Positions 41,876-54,253 are shown, counted from the first letter of the stretch. The stretch is DNA of 64,000 bases from Gracilariopsis chorda (GCA_003194525.1 NBIV01000056.1:124001-188000); one strand, 5' to 3'. Notes: generated from the letters alone by a model not told the origin. Numbers and translations: made by a program.

Positions 41876-42889
41876 GTTTGCTTTGCTATTGCTCAATGTC
41901 AATTGCTGAATTGCCTTTCTTTACTTAGTTCGCGTATTCGCTATTATCTGCTTATTAGCATCGCTTAAGCTATTTTAAACATTTTCACAGCTGTACAACA
42001 TTAAATCGTATCTCATATGACTCATATTACATAAATTAGCAAGTCAAGGACTATAAAACTTTCAAAAATAGATTAAGCGGAGATGAAGACACGAAGCTTT
42101 TAATTCTTTCGCCCAACTTCACTCAATGCAGAGAACGTTCTGCTTCTAAGCCATGTAAATAGTGGTGCAATTTTCATTCTTTTTAAAAAAACACTTTTGA
42201 CAACAATTACATTATATTATAAGCTCTAAACCTGCAGAAGCGTTAATATGCTGTTTTTGTTCTTTATGGGCATACATTGACTAAATGCAATGCTGTGGTA
42301 GAACTTATCGTAATTCATTCTCAATATCTCAACAACTGAAGTAAATCGCTGGATAATCCTCATGAATGACAAGTTCTCGCTACTCCGTTACACCATTGTT
42401 AACTACCAACTCAAATATTGTTAATAGCTGTTGCATGCTCCTACCCTGCATTAGCCGTTTTGCGCTCACAAAATGAGATTCCAAGATGTAGTAGAATGGT
42501 GTAAAACGTTTACGGAGAGATCCGAATGTATAATCCATTTCGGTCTGGCGCGTGTCTCATTTCTCAGGCTTTGCTCTGCTAGCCCTTCCTCAACCCCAGA
42601 GAACGCTGAGTAGCTGGTACACAACAACAAAGCGGATTCCATGTAACACTTTTGCGCCATCCAGAAGATCTGGTTACATCTCACCCTCCCCGTGTTCTTT
42701 ATTTTTGGTGATAAAGGACGGTAAGAGCGAGCTGGGGCCCGTTTGTGTTGTAGATCTCAGCGTACTTCAAGAAAACCCCTGTGAAACCATTCAGATCCTT
42801 TTACAGGCGGTGTTGCTGCTTCCTAAAATTCCTGGTTTCCGATGAAAACCCAGTGTAGTTTCACCACAGATTTTGTGGGAACCTCCATA

Positions 42890-43653
42890 GGAAGTGGAAT
42901 GCACACAGAGAGGAATTTTTGGTACTTGGTTGATTTCCGGAATGTTTCGGTAATGTAGCCATTGCATGAACTAAGGCCAATAATAGTGGATTTCATACAT
43001 GGGAAACGGAAGAGTCAATTGGCGGTGGGCCACAGTAGTGGGCATGAACCACCAAAGTGGACTAATTTAGTTACTTCTATTTATTATTTTTACACCCATT
43101 TCTGGGATGCTTAGTACTTAGGCGCCGGCAGGTTGCCGTCGCACCAGTAACCCTTCCCCAAGAAGGGACCCCAACCTGGGGAATTGGCTCTAGACCTCAC
43201 CGCCTTCGCGTGTTCTCTACTCCTCTTTGGAGGGAAGCACCGTCGCATACGGGAAGTCTAACCCCCTTGCCTATCTAAAGGACCCGAATATTCAGATTGT
43301 TATTCCAGCTGCCTTGTTGTTCGCCTTGTATAAGGTTTATTTACTGGCACTGCCGTTAGTCTTCGTCACGACACTCGTGACTCAGCTCCCCCTTATTTTT
43401 CCCTTTACAGGGTGGCATTCCCGTTACCCACGGCTCAAGTTCTCTAGAAAACGAACACCCCCATACACTGCTCCTGCGGAGACTCGCTTCTTGCCTCAAT
43501 CTCCCTGCGCAAGTCGCGACGGGTTGCCTCGGCCTTACAACCCAACATAGTTGTGCCACTTCTGGGAGGGCCCTAGCCAACTGGGCTCACCTCTAACGAG
43601 GAAAGATCCCGAACATCTTTCGGTGCACTCCCACTTCCGGGCATTGGAATACA
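42890..43653 (+). repeat. 5' LTR of the 11.4-kb chromovirus
   Basis: It aligns with 53509-54253 through blocks such as TTGGTACT.GGTTGATTTCC, GTGGGCATGAACCA, AGGCGCCGGC and CACTCCCACTTCCGGGCATTG. It starts GGAAGTGG where the 3' copy has TGAAGTGC, so the terminal T has probably mutated. It ends TACA. Confidence 0.85.
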
Positions 43654-43656
43654 AAG

Positions 43657-43673
43657 TGGTCTCCCGACCTAGA
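43657..43673 (+). promoter_or_regulatory. primer-binding site
   Basis: TGGTCTCCCGACCTAGA lies three bases after the LTR end and begins with TGG as required opposite a tRNA CCA end. The tRNA is not identified. Confidence 0.5.
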
Positions 43674-43790
43674 ATCGTTTTTGGTGTTTGGTTCCCTCTT
43701 TCGAGGTTTTGTTTCTTTTGTTTGTTTTCCGGAAGTTCCGTTATTTTCCCGTCGTAACTTTTGGCCCTCTAGTCAAGGAGACCCTCCTCT

Positions 43791-45478
43791 GTGGAGCCTG
43801 CAACTACGCGCAGTCGCTCCCACAATGGTGGAGATAACCCCGAAGTTCGGTTCGTTTCTCGGATCTCGACTAGGGCTAAATCCAGCCATGCTGGGGATGC
43901 TTCGTCTAAGACTCCAAACCCACCCCGAGAACCCCGGAACTTCACGTCGACCCCGTTATTGAATGCCGTGGATGGTGCTCATCCGGCTCCAGCCGTAGCT
44001 GCCGCCGCACCTGAACCCCGTCTGACGGGCGATAACACCCCCAAAGGGAATTCCCTGGAATCTCAGGTTCACGCTTTGTGGACCGCCCACGATACCCTTG
44101 TCGGGGAATTACAAACCCTCCGTGAGGTGGTGATGGACACATCTACAAAGGTGGTCGCAGAGGATCTCCGTATCTTATAGTCCGATGTCAACTCTATTTT
44201 AGAGAGTTTTGGGCAACCCGCCGCCTTCATAGAAGGAGTTGACTCTCGATTTGATCTAGTTCGTGCCCGTCTGGAGACGTTAGGGCTGTTTATCCTCATG
44301 GATAAACCGTCCCCGGATGATCCGGCTCCAGCTGCTTCACACCACGACCAGCATGCTGGAAGAAAAAAAGCCGCTATAAGCGTAAACACAAACGAGATCA
44401 CTCGGATTCTGATTCTGCATCATCATCGGATTCATCCCGAAACGGTTCAGATGGTTCTAGCTCCTCGGACTCCGATTCGAAGGGCGAGAAATGAGGCCGT
44501 TCTTCCCGCTCTAAGCGGTCATCCACCACCCAAGGTGGGATTCGCACCCGCAGCAAGGGGAGAAGACACCCTGGCCTCAGGGAACTAAAACCGACGAACC
44601 CGTTATATCGGAAACTATTGTCCTACCGGTACTATCGGCTCGAAGATTCCTCTTTAGGACGTACACCCCGTGGTATGGGTAAATTGAAAGAGTGCATAAA
44701 ACGTATGCAACTCTCACTGCGTAACCAGTATTTTACTGGAGAAGACCCAATTAAGGTGTTGGACTTTCTTTCCCGCTTTGTAGCGGAAGCCGATATCCTC
44801 GGAATGAATGAGGGACAAGCCTATTTGGCAGTACCGTATTTCTTAACGGGAGTGGCAGAGGACCAGTACACCTCTGTCAGAGGATCATCTCGTGCCGCGG
44901 AGGGAGGAGTAACCAGCTTGCCGGAGGCGGTTTTATATTTATTGCGCTCCTATGCCACCAATACCGCATTCAGGAGGCAACCCTCGCTTTGCGAGATACT
45001 CGTCAGCGCTCAGGCGATATTGAAACCGATTACTCGGTACGCCTTAACAAGGCCTTCCACCTTTGTGGGAATGTATAACCCGCAGGGGAACGTTGTACCA
45101 TGTTCATCGATGGCCTTGACCCGGCAATCCGGAGTCTTGTTACTCGTTACCGGGAGGACAAGCGGAGGTTCACCTACCTCTAGCTTGTTCAACATGCTCG
45201 AGTGGAAGGGAAAGCACTTCGTGCAAGAACTCCGAACCCTCTGTCTAGGCCCACCAAGGCGTTGGGGCTGGAGAGTGACTCCTCATCGCCCTCTCTTTTT
45301 GCGGACAGAATCCCCCAACAGGGATACGACACTGTGCATTTTGCACAGGGAGATGGTGTGTCTATACCAACCACGGACTTACCGTCAACAACGGAGTACA
45401 CGTTCTAAACGGCGCAACACAACCCCGTATTGTACGTGGGGATCAATCGCGTTCAGTCGCAACGAGTCCTGTTTATGA
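43791..45478 (+). pseudogene. gag of the 11.4-kb chromovirus, broken
   Basis: Starting near 43791, one plus-strand frame passes a TAG (44178) and continues through helical sequence (VHALWTAHDTLVGELQTL; FGQPAAFIEGVDSRFDLVRA). A basic then Ser/Asp-rich stretch follows (KHKRDHSDSDSASSSDSS) after a shift. The capsid core at 44618-44990 includes QYFTGEDPIKVLDFLSRFVA and AYLAVPYFLTGVAEDQY, a typical retrotransposon gag fold segment. No clean CCHC knuckle was read. It is interrupted and non-functional as it stands. Confidence 0.7.
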
Positions 45479-45938
45479 ACGGCCAATCCCGTTATCAACG
45501 GCCTTGATGGAATGACACCCGCCCGGCAGTACGCTTTTCCGATGCTCGGGATGCTAACCGGCGCGTCGCCGTGTTGGCTCTAATTTGCCACCTTTACTAG
45601 ATCCATGGCCATAAATCCCCTCATTGTCTTTGCTCACTGACGGATATGGCCAAGGTGGTGGCAAATTACGAGACCCTCACTCCAGAGGAGAAAAGTTCCG
45701 TTCCGACAGCTTCCTACCTCCGTGCTAAAACGGACTTCTCGCATGCCTTGCCACATATCCCGCGTGCGCGGCTAGCTTCAATTAACCCGAGTCGGGAAGT
45801 CGCGCAAACGTCTGAGGCAACCACTGCATATGCAGATAAAAACCCCGGCCCCCGGAACGAAGCTCTCGTGGTCGAGGATCCTGGACTATTGCCTACGGCG
45901 GGAACCTCCCAGGAAAACTAACTGAGAGAGTCTCCGCT

Positions 45939-46691
45939 TTGGGAGAGGCGTCTTCAGAGATGAGCCTGTTGACACCCGAGGCGTCGCCGCCTCGCTCCCC
46001 TGTGAAAATCTTTTCAAGGAAGGACACAGCCGACGCAGACTCTGCACACCTTTCTGTGCTGCGTCGCCCGTGGATACGGAGTAAAAACCCCAGGATCCCG
46101 GATAGAGTTTTGGTCATAGCCAAGTGCAACTACAAGGTTTACGCCGACCTTGGCCTTGACATCCCTTTTATGGTGAGGTTTCTTACAGTCCTGGACACAG
46201 ATGCAGGCCCCAACTGAATCGTGGAGTCATTGCTATCCCCGCAGGTGCGGTCTTGTATCTGTTCCGAAACGTTTCTCGACGTCGCAGATGCAAACAACAA
46301 TCCGTTAAAAACGGTGTGTACCGTCGACTTAGTCGTGCGGTTGGGCACCTCCATGGTGAAGCTTGACTTTATAGTTTGTCCGTCATTACCCGCTCCAGTC
46401 ATACTGGGATGTGATTACTGCGACAGATTTGTCGACGCAATCAGGCCCCGCCTTAGGCGTGTGCAACTCGACGACGGATCCTCAATCCCTATTGTCCGTC
46501 GCCCGCTGAAGCGTGCTTCGCAGAAGCAAGTCCCACTACCTGCTGCGCAGGAAGCACCGCCCGCGTCTCGCGAATCCATCAAACTTCGAATCGCAGCCTC
46601 GGTTTCTATACCGCCTGAGTCCCAAATCTGGGCGCAAGTCAATTGCCATCAACACGGTATTCGCGTTATTCAACCTCTGTCCTCGCTATAA
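45939..46691 (+). pseudogene. aspartic protease region of the 11.4-kb chromovirus
   Basis: One frame with a single TGA at 46215-46217. The active-site segment reads RFLTVLDTDAGPN, where gypsy proteases have D-T-G-A, so the catalytic Gly is Asp here. Downstream are LGTSMVKLDFIVCPSLP and VILGCDYCDRF, corresponding to the family's second conserved region (I-L-G-x-D/F). Degenerate. Confidence 0.75.
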
Positions 46692-47016
46692 GATAAATAC
46701 CAGCTCGCGCTGGCAAACGGAATTTTTCACGTTACCCCGGATGCTCCTTTCCGGATACTCGTTGCCAATCTTGGCCAACGCCCCCAGTATCTGGTAAAGA
46801 ACCAAGTAATTGGAAGCGTCACTCCACACCCCCATGGGGTGCTCCCGACGAAGATGACGACCGCCGATGTTCTCATAATTGCCACCTCTTCTGAGGAAGC
46901 CACCCCCACCACTGACAAACTATCGTCAAAGGAGGGAGAGGAAACCGTTGTTTTAACGTCGAACACCCCGAATAACTCGGAACCGACGGCCACACCTGTA
47001 TAACAGGGACAATTTT

Positions 47017-48480
47017 ACAGCGCGTTCTGACCGAGTGGACACCATAAAGGCACTCGAACATATAGACCCCGGCCATGTGCCGGAGTCACACCGCGACAAA
47101 CTCCGTGCAATGAAACGGGAATTTACCACGATGTGAGATGGCTCGCTCGGCGAGATTAATGCTACGGAACACCGGATAGATTTGTTACCGGGTGCACGTC
47201 CGATGTCACAACCGCCTTACAGGGCAAGACCGAACGCTCGAGAAGAGGAGCAGTCCCAAGTGGACAAAATGCTCCGCGCAGGTGTGATAGAGCCCGCTCA
47301 ATCACCCTGGGCATCCCCAGTTGTACTGGTTTGGAAGGGTGACGGAACCTGGAGGTTCTGTGTCGACTATCGCCGGCTCAATGCCGTTCCGGCTAGTGAC
47401 ACATATCCCATCCCTCGTATGGACGAGTGCATCGACTCCCTTGGAGACACTACCGTGTTCACGGCTTTGGACGCCAATTGGGGTTATTGGCAGTTCCTTT
47501 TTAGACAGCAGGATCGCGATAAGACCACGTTAACCTGCCACGCAGGTTCGTACCGCTTCAAGCGGATGCCTTTTGGTTTGACCAACGCTCTCGCTACCTT
47601 TCGACGTGCAATAGATATTCTATTGAACCGCTTCAAGTGGTAGAGCTGCCTGGTCTACCTGGATGATATTATCATCTTCTCCAATAATATGGACGACCAT
47701 CTCACCCCTGTCAGGGACGTTCTGACCGTGCTCCGTGATGCGGGAATCACCCTCAAGTTGAGTATCTGGGACATATCATCCGTCTGGGACGGTTAATGAT
47801 CGAGAAGGCTCGAGTCAATTCCCTCCTTGGGGCTAAGCAACCCCGCACTCAAACGGAACTCCGCACCTTTTTAGAGCTGGTCAACGTCTACCGACGGGTT
47901 ATCCCGAATTTTTCGGATATCTCGGCACCTTTGAACGCGTTGTTACGCAAAGAAAATCCCCCACAATTGGGACAATTCACGCCCGAGCAATTGGAAGCGT
48001 TTAACTCCTTAAAGAAGGCTGTCACGTCAGCACCTATCTTATCTTTACCCAAACTGGGATTCCCGTACTCCGTGGACACTGACTCGAGCGACTACCAAGT
48101 TGGTTGTGCTCTTTTCGAAGCCACCCCAAAGGGGGACCGAAGGCCAATTGGTTATTGGTCACGCTTGCTCAATGTCCACTAGCGAAATTACTCTGTGTCG
48201 GAGAAAAAGTGTCTTGCCGTCATGTGGGAGCTTTCCATCCTACGCCCCTATCTTATGGGAGTTCATTTTACTGTATACATGGATCATTCCTCTTTGAGGT
48301 TGTTAATGAACATGTCCGATCCCTCTGGCCGCCTTATGCGCTGGAGACTCCGCTTTGCGGGATATGACTTCCAAGTCATATATAAAATGGGGGCGCTCAA
48401 CACCCAGGCCGACGCTTTGTCACGTTTACCCACAAATGGGGAAGCATTCCCAACGGAGGATGACGACATTCCATGTTTCA
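47017..48480 (+). pseudogene. reverse transcriptase and RNase H of the 11.4-kb chromovirus
   Basis: RT: SPWASPVVLVWKGDG, RFCVDYRRLNAVP, FTALDANWGYWQF, YRFKRMPFGLTNALATF and, after a TAG at 47641, an intact LVYLDDIIIFS catalytic box. After a shift near 47760 the frame continues with the thumb (AKQPRTQTELRTFLELVNVY) and RNase H (YSVDTDSSDYQVGCALFEAT, then a TAG at 48180, then KKCLAVMWELSI and NTQADALSRLP). Similarity to plant and fungal chromovirus RT is very clear. Confidence 0.9.
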
Positions 48481-48622
48481 TGGCTAAAGAACCGGATAGT
48501 GGAAGTTCGAGGAATGGCCTGAAGACTAAGATGAAGATGCTGACTTTTACAGCTTACTCGCATCCCGCAAGACCCCTGAGAACCCCTTACTGGGTAGTTT
48601 TGTACGGGATTCACCGGAGGAA

Positions 48623-49769
48623 TTGATCCGAGAACAACTCGGTGACCCTTTCTGTATGAGTATTCGTGCCCGTTTAAACGGTAGCGAAGACCTCTCGTTC
48701 GAGGTGAACGATAAAAGCTACCTCGTTCGGTTGGTAGAAGCTCGCCCACAGATTGTGGTACCTCATTCCCTGCAGTCGCGGGTGTTACATCTCTCGCACT
48801 ATGCGAAGCTCGGTGGCCACGTAGGTAAGAGCAAGCTCCACCTCACCCTGCGAAGGGCTTTTTACTGGCCCGCCATGGCGGTTGATTGCTAGGCAGCTGT
48901 GTGGGTTTGTACCGAATGCTCGAGGAACCGGGTGAAGCTACATAGGAACGCGAAGAAAATGAAGTAATTCCATGCTAGAGCGCCACTCGAGTTTATCGCA
49001 ATCGATACTCTCGGACCTCTCCTCACTACAAAGAGAGGCAACAAGTTCTTACTTGTGATCACCGATCGCTTTTCAAAGCTTGTTCGGACTGTCCTTTTTC
49101 GGAGGATAACCGCTTTCACGGTGGCCCAGGCTCTGGTAACGCACTGGATGTTTGTCTACGGTCCTCCTGTGGAGGTGATCTCCGATAACGGACGGCAGTT
49201 CGCGTCCGAGTTCTTTCAGACGTGAAGAATTTGTTCACGATTACCTACCATCCCAGTGTAATGGGCAAGTCGAACGGTTCAACCAGACTTTGTTGGCCTC
49301 TCTCCATTCCTACGTTGCTGATCACCCCAAAACTTGGGAATTGTATGCAGATGCTCTAACATTTGCATACAATACACAAGTTCACCGGACTACAGGAGTG
49401 TCACCGTTCGAATTGGTTCTATCTCGTTCACCCCCGCCTGTGGCGTTAGAATCCCAAGCCACCTCGGACAATTTCCCATCTGTGGGTCGCTACCGTCAGG
49501 AATGGAAGCAATGGCTTGCTGAACTGGTCTCCTCAGCGCGGAAGTCTATGGAACGCGCGCAAGCCGCGTATAAACAGGATTTCGACGCTCGTTTACTAGA
49601 TAACGCTCCCCACATACGGGCTAATACCTACGTCTTTATACGTAATGAATATTATAACCCGGAACGGGAGAAGCGTCACAAGCTTTCGCCTGTGGCGGAT
49701 GGACTGTTTAAAGTGGTATCCGTTAACTCCGACACTGTGGTAGTGGAAATTGGCAAGGCACACAAGTGA
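48623..49769 (+). pseudogene. integrase of the 11.4-kb chromovirus, broken
   Basis: Zinc-binding region: HLSHYAKLGGHVGKSKLHLT then, after a TAG at 48889, VWVCTECSRNRVKLH. Catalytic core: EFIAIDTLGPLLTTKRGNKF (first Asp), VEVISDNGRQFASEF (second Asp), and after a shift near 49250 NGQVERFNQTLLASLHS (Glu). The triad is retained. The tail has the GPY/F-type module with HKLSPVADGLFKVVSV. The frame then meets a TGA at 49767 and continues into the long tail. Confidence 0.85.
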
Positions 49770-51440
49770 ATTTCCCGCGATCGTGTTGTACCTGCCCCTC
49801 CACCCTCATCTGAGGTCGTCCTGGAAACAGGGAAACCCGTCTCGACGGACTCAGCAACGCCGGAAACCCCGGGACTAAATAGACCGACTATTCTGCCACA
49901 CCCTACTCGAGGCTTCTCAGATTTACCGACTTTGACGGAACCCCCGGCTCGGCCGGATCGTTCAGGTCCAAACGAACCTTGCTCTACTCCTAACACTACC
50001 GCCCCTTCGGCGCGCATTTACACCCGCCATGCGGGATATCCTACTATTACTCCCCTTGCTCCATGTAAGGAGGGGGAGGGTACCTATCGCCACGCTGGAA
50101 ATTTATTACCGTCGTAATGGGGTTTGAGCCGTGAAACACGGAAGGTCGATGAAGAATTGCAATCCCCCACACAGGGTTCCGGAACGACGCAGTTACACTG
50201 TATGATACGGGAGAGTGGACCGACATCGCAGTCCGTACTCCTGAACCAGGGCAGTTCCCTGAATCAGGATAGCGATATCGTTTCGCAGACCCCTCACCAG
50301 GTTGTAGTCGCAAAACCGTTGTCGACGGAATTTCCCGCCAAAACGGATTCGTCAGCACCATTCACACCGCTGGTAGCAGGCAACTCACGCCTTGGAAAAC
50401 CAGCAACGCTGGAAAGTGAAAAGACTCTCTTGAGGGAGGAAGGCAGGAATGCACATCTTGCAACTCAAGTCCCTGGCTCTACAGCCCCGGAGTTGAGAAC
50501 CGTTCATAACGGGAATGTTGTCCGAACCTCGGAGACCGAAGTGCCGAAGTCTCCGCGCAATCGCGGTAATATACCGAGCGTCTCGGAAAGATCTGGCGTC
50601 GTTGCCAATGGTAAACCGGTCGTCCCAGATAAAGCACCTCTTGAGGTAGACATCACACCTCAATTAAAAGCAAAGTCCCCGAACAGGGTGTCCACGGTGC
50701 CAGCCGTACACGCCCCATCACGGAGTTTGAGGCAACACACCGGAGCACCGGAAATAACCGCCGGATACTGGGTGCCAACACAGCAGTGCCCGGCTCAGCG
50801 GGACAGTGTAAGGCCCAATCCAAGGGAGGCGGAACGCAAGGAGACGGTTCAGAGCCACATGCCGTGGGAGTCACGTGAACGCACGCAGATTGTGCGCCCT
50901 TCACCAATCACCGCGCGACGCGGAAAGCCCCACCAGGGAGTGACCTCCACAACTCCGCCAAAGCGGCAAGATGTCCGCAAGCTCATGGTTCGACCGGACC
51001 ACGGTCAACATGGGACGGAGGACCCCTGCAAACTAGCGGTATGACCCAATTACCGCAGTACGTGGAAACCGTTCCACGAAGACACCCTCTTGAGTCATAT
51101 TATTCCGCACTCTGCGCCGCATCCTCCAAGCGAAGCCGGCACGTTGCATCCTGACGCCCCCCTGAGGAGAAATATCCTGTCCATCGGGCAACTCCTGAAA
51201 AGCGAGGTCACCATAACACGGCAAGGCCAGCAGGTATACAAACAAGAGTTTGTGATTGACCGAATCGTCAGGAACACCTGGAATCAGGAATGCATTCTAA
51301 GATAATGCTTCCGTTGGTATGGATATGACCCAAGCTGGGACACCATGGAACCCATCCAACACCTCCCTCGTTCGAAGGTGGTCCAATATCACCGCAGCGC
51401 GGATACCGCAGAGCCAGCTACGCTGTGCAACGACCAAGTG
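49770..51440 (+). pseudogene. long integrase tail ending in a chromodomain
   Basis: The integrase frame continues without a shift from 49290 to about 51440, broken by stops at 49767, 50115, 51042 and 51303. Roughly 490 residues of Pro/Ser/Thr-rich, poorly ordered sequence follow integrase. Then comes a chromodomain: KQEFVIDRIVRNTWNQECIL and, after the 51303 stop, CFRWYGYDPSWDTMEPIQHL and PRSKVVQYHR. This has the Tyr/Phe-Val-x-x-Ile entry, the W-Y-G-Y-D-P-x-x-D-T-x-E-P core and the final helix. The chromodomain is thought to direct integration. The length of the spacer is unusual. Confidence 0.75.
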
Positions 51441-51633
51441 GGATAAAAACGCCACGAAGCCCGGGAAGTTAGGAAAGAAGGAGTACACCCTCTTTTGTAT
51501 GGACTCTGTCAAGGACGGGAATGAAAGAGAAAACGCCGTTCTAAACGGGAAAGTTTACTCAGGAGCCTCGCACCCCTGTAGGATGCTAAGCTACATTACT
51601 GGCTAAGCCAGGGAAAGAGACCAGGACACTGGA

Positions 51634-53452
51634 TTAGAGGTTCGACCCCTCCCCATCGTCCGGGTCGTGACCATTCGCAAGGCGGTAAGCCAAGGAATCC
51701 GCCATGGCGGTGACGTCACCCAAAACCTCGGCAGCGCTTAAACCCCCTCCGCGGAGGAAGCTAGCAATGATATCTTTTTCATTGACTAAACCCCCGCTGG
51801 GGAGTGAAGTCCCGGCGCTCGCCGTGGAAGGACTGGGAACCGGAGGCACCCCCTCGGGGGATTCGTCTACGACCATGTCGGCAACGTCTAGTTCCATGTT
51901 CCCCGGCTCTTCGGGATCTTTATCGACCATCGGGTCATCCCCGCTATACGCGCGGTAGTACTCATCGGAATCGACGTACCCAATTGGGTGGTCGTCCGGC
52001 ACGTGCCACTGTGCGTCGTGGTGTTCCCTCGCCTCCCCGAAGGAAATCTCCTGGAACTCCCAGGGATCGAAGTAGATGAAGTCCCCTGCAAGGGGTGTTT
52101 TTACCAAGACCCAGACCACCGGTACCGCCGCCGTCAAGGCAACCGCTCTGTTCCAGCGAGACCTCGCGCCAGTCAATACTGTCGATCAAACCTAGTAAAT
52201 GGAGAACTTTTTCATTATTGGCAATACCCCCAAGGGGGACTCTGAGGTCCCGATTTTGAATAGCGGCCCGCACATGCGGTTGGATGAACTAAAATGGATA
52301 CTGGTCATAAACCTCCGCGAGGATATACGCCGCAGGGCGGGCAGCCCACTTGGTTACAATTACCGACCAAAGCCCCGACCGGGGTTCCTGAATCAGAAAG
52401 GAACTGAGGTACGTGAGTGCCGCCGGGAGTTCAACGTAGCAACCCTGGCAGGCTTCATGGAACCTCCACCACTCGGGGAGTGCGACGTACCGACCGTGTC
52501 GGTGAGGCGGAGCAATCCGCTCAATCTCCACGTTTTGATACGGGACAAAGTATCGGAATCGGGATCGCCAGCGCCATTCATGAAAGATGAAGTTTTGGAG
52601 GAAGTTGGACCGGACCTGCCGGGAAAGGTACTAGAATTCAGCCTGAAGTATCGGTCGTTCCCAACACAGGGGTTCTTGCCGTGCAGCGGAGAGGTTCCTC
52701 CACGCGAGGGTTTCGAGGCTGGCCAGGCGTTCGCCGTAACCGATTTCACCGCGCGTGCGGAATAGGCTGACGTCGAAGCCAAAGCCAGTAAACACCGGGC
52801 ATTCGAAAGGCGCCCAGCTCTACCGTTGATATGCACTCTGCACCAGCGCTGCATGAGCCGCAATCGCGGATTCCCCCGAGTTTCTTCGGGTGTGGTGCAC
52901 CGGGATGGCGATTCGATGCCGCCAGTCCCACGACGAGGTGACTAGGCTGGGTAGATCCCTGGGCAAAGTACCGGAACCATCCGCGTAGGCCGTAACCAAA
53001 TCCTCGTTGAGGGCAGCGATGGGATGGAACCACGGCGCAAGCCGGAGCCGAGAGGTGTGACTCTGATTCATCGGATCTAACCTTACAAGGGCGTTATAAG
53101 AAGGCCAAGTCGCCGCCGGGATCAGTCCGGAAGGAGCCACCGCTGGTGGAAGTTGGAACACATGCTGAGACGCCGCGCCAATGTTGGACGGCTGTGCAGG
53201 AGTTCGTCTACCTTGTGGCAAGGGTACCGACCGAAAACCGGTTGTGGAGTTCCCGAAGGGAGTCAGTCTTGGAGGCTGGTTGTTGTTGTTGTTCATATTT
53301 CCCTTCAAAAGGCCTTGATCTGACTGAGTTGAGCAGAAAGAGGAGGAGCGTGCACTTGTGGAAGGCTGGTTCGCTGCTTTTGCAGGAGGTTGTTTCTCTG
53401 ATGCAGAGGCTTGACACGGTGACCCGGAGAAGTTTTGGATTTTATCACCCAT
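51634..53452 (-). pseudogene. conserved antisense gene of the chromovirus, unknown function (copy 2)
   Basis: Read on the minus strand from Met 53452 (MGDKIQNFSGSPCQ), 57 bp inside the 3' LTR. One frame runs to about 52150 with only three in-frame TAGs (near 52820, 52655 and 52289), then one shift, then an acidic C-terminus ending at 51634; about 600 residues. Parts: Ser/Gln/Asn-rich N-terminus (MNNNNNQPPRL), then a core with RLRLAPWFHP, SSWDWRHRIAIPVHH, SRFRYFVPYQNVEIERI, ACQGCYVELPAALTYLSSFL, VTKWAARPAAYILAEVYDQY and SLEQSG, then the tail PLAGDFIYFDPWEFQEIS and an Asp/Glu-rich region. It is collinear with 12226-13647 over the whole core. It is convergent with pol and does not overlap the chromodomain. 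Plant Tat-lineage elements such as Grande and Retand carry antisense ORFs at the same site, but I see no similarity to a known protein. Confidence 0.75.
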
Positions 53453-53508
53453 TTTCCGCTGGTATTCGCCCTCGTTCACGGTTGCTTTCCCGACTAAGGA
53501 GGGGGATA

Positions 53509-54253
53509 TGAAGTGCAATGCCATCAGAGAGGGATTCTTGGTACTCGGTTGATTTCCCGAATGTTTTGGTAATGTAGTCATTGCATGAAATACGACCACT
53601 AATGGTGGATTTCACACGTGGGACACGGAAGAGTCAATTGGCGGGTGGCAACAGTAGTGGGCATGAACCAACAAAGTGGAGTAATTTAGTTTATTATTTT
53701 TATTATTTTTACACCCATTTCTGGTATGGTTAGTATCTAGGCGCCGGCGAGTTGCCGTCGCACCAGTAAACCTTCCCCAAGAAGGGACCCCAACCTGGGG
53801 AATTGGCTCTAGACCTCACCGCCTTCGCGTGTTCTCTACTCCTCTTTGGAGGGAAGCACCGTCGCATAAGGGAAGTCTAACCCCTTTTTCTATCTAAAGG
53901 ACCCGAGTATTCGGATTGTTATTCCAGCTGTCTTGTTGTTCGCCTTGTATAAGGTTTATTTACTGGCACTGCCGTTAGCCTTCGTCACGACACTCGTGAC
54001 TCAGCTCCCCCTTACTATTCCTGTTACCCACGGCTCGTGTTCTCTAGAATACGAACACCCCCATACACTGCTCCTGCAGATACCCGATTCTTGCCTCAAT
54101 CTCCCTGCGTAATTCGCGACGGGTGGCCTTGGCCTTACAACCCGACATAATCGTGCCACTTCTGGGAGGGCTCTACCCAACTGGGCTCACCTCTAACGAG
54201 GAAAGCTTCCGAACCTCTTTCGGTGCACTCCCACTTCCGGGCATTGCACTACA
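53509..54253 (+). repeat. 3' LTR of the 11.4-kb chromovirus
   Basis: It starts TGAAGTGCAATG after the purine tract and ends GCACTACA. It is the partner of 42890-43653, with scattered substitutions and small gaps, so the insertion is considerably older than the 21.7-29.4 kb one. Confidence 0.85.

Larger units (their letters stand above)
40422..42889. other. no supportable gene; contains hairpin and tandem repeat
   Basis: The first 400 bp are GC-rich with homopolymer G runs and a CG-alternating tract near 40715, as expected for promoter sequence of the Hc1-like gene. Beyond 41000 the sequence is AT-rich with only short frames, up to the 5' LTR at 42890. Confidence 0.45.
42890..54253 (+). mobile_element. 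Ty3/gypsy chromovirus with extra antisense gene, degenerate
   Basis: An 11.4-kb element: LTRs 42890-43653 and 53509-54253, primer-binding site 43657, gag, protease, RT, RNase H and integrase on the plus strand, then a very long low-complexity tail ending in a chromodomain. A conserved ORF on the opposite strand (51634-53452) fills the space before the 3' LTR. The purine tract CTAAGGAGGGGGATA precedes the 3' LTR. Many in-frame stops and a few shifts make it inactive. No target duplication was matched (left flank CCATA, right flank TCATG). Confidence 0.9.

Noticed and set aside
51636..51665. GGTTCGACCCC resembling a tRNA T-arm
   Set aside because: No matching acceptor, D or anticodon arm nearby; it lies inside the antisense ORF.
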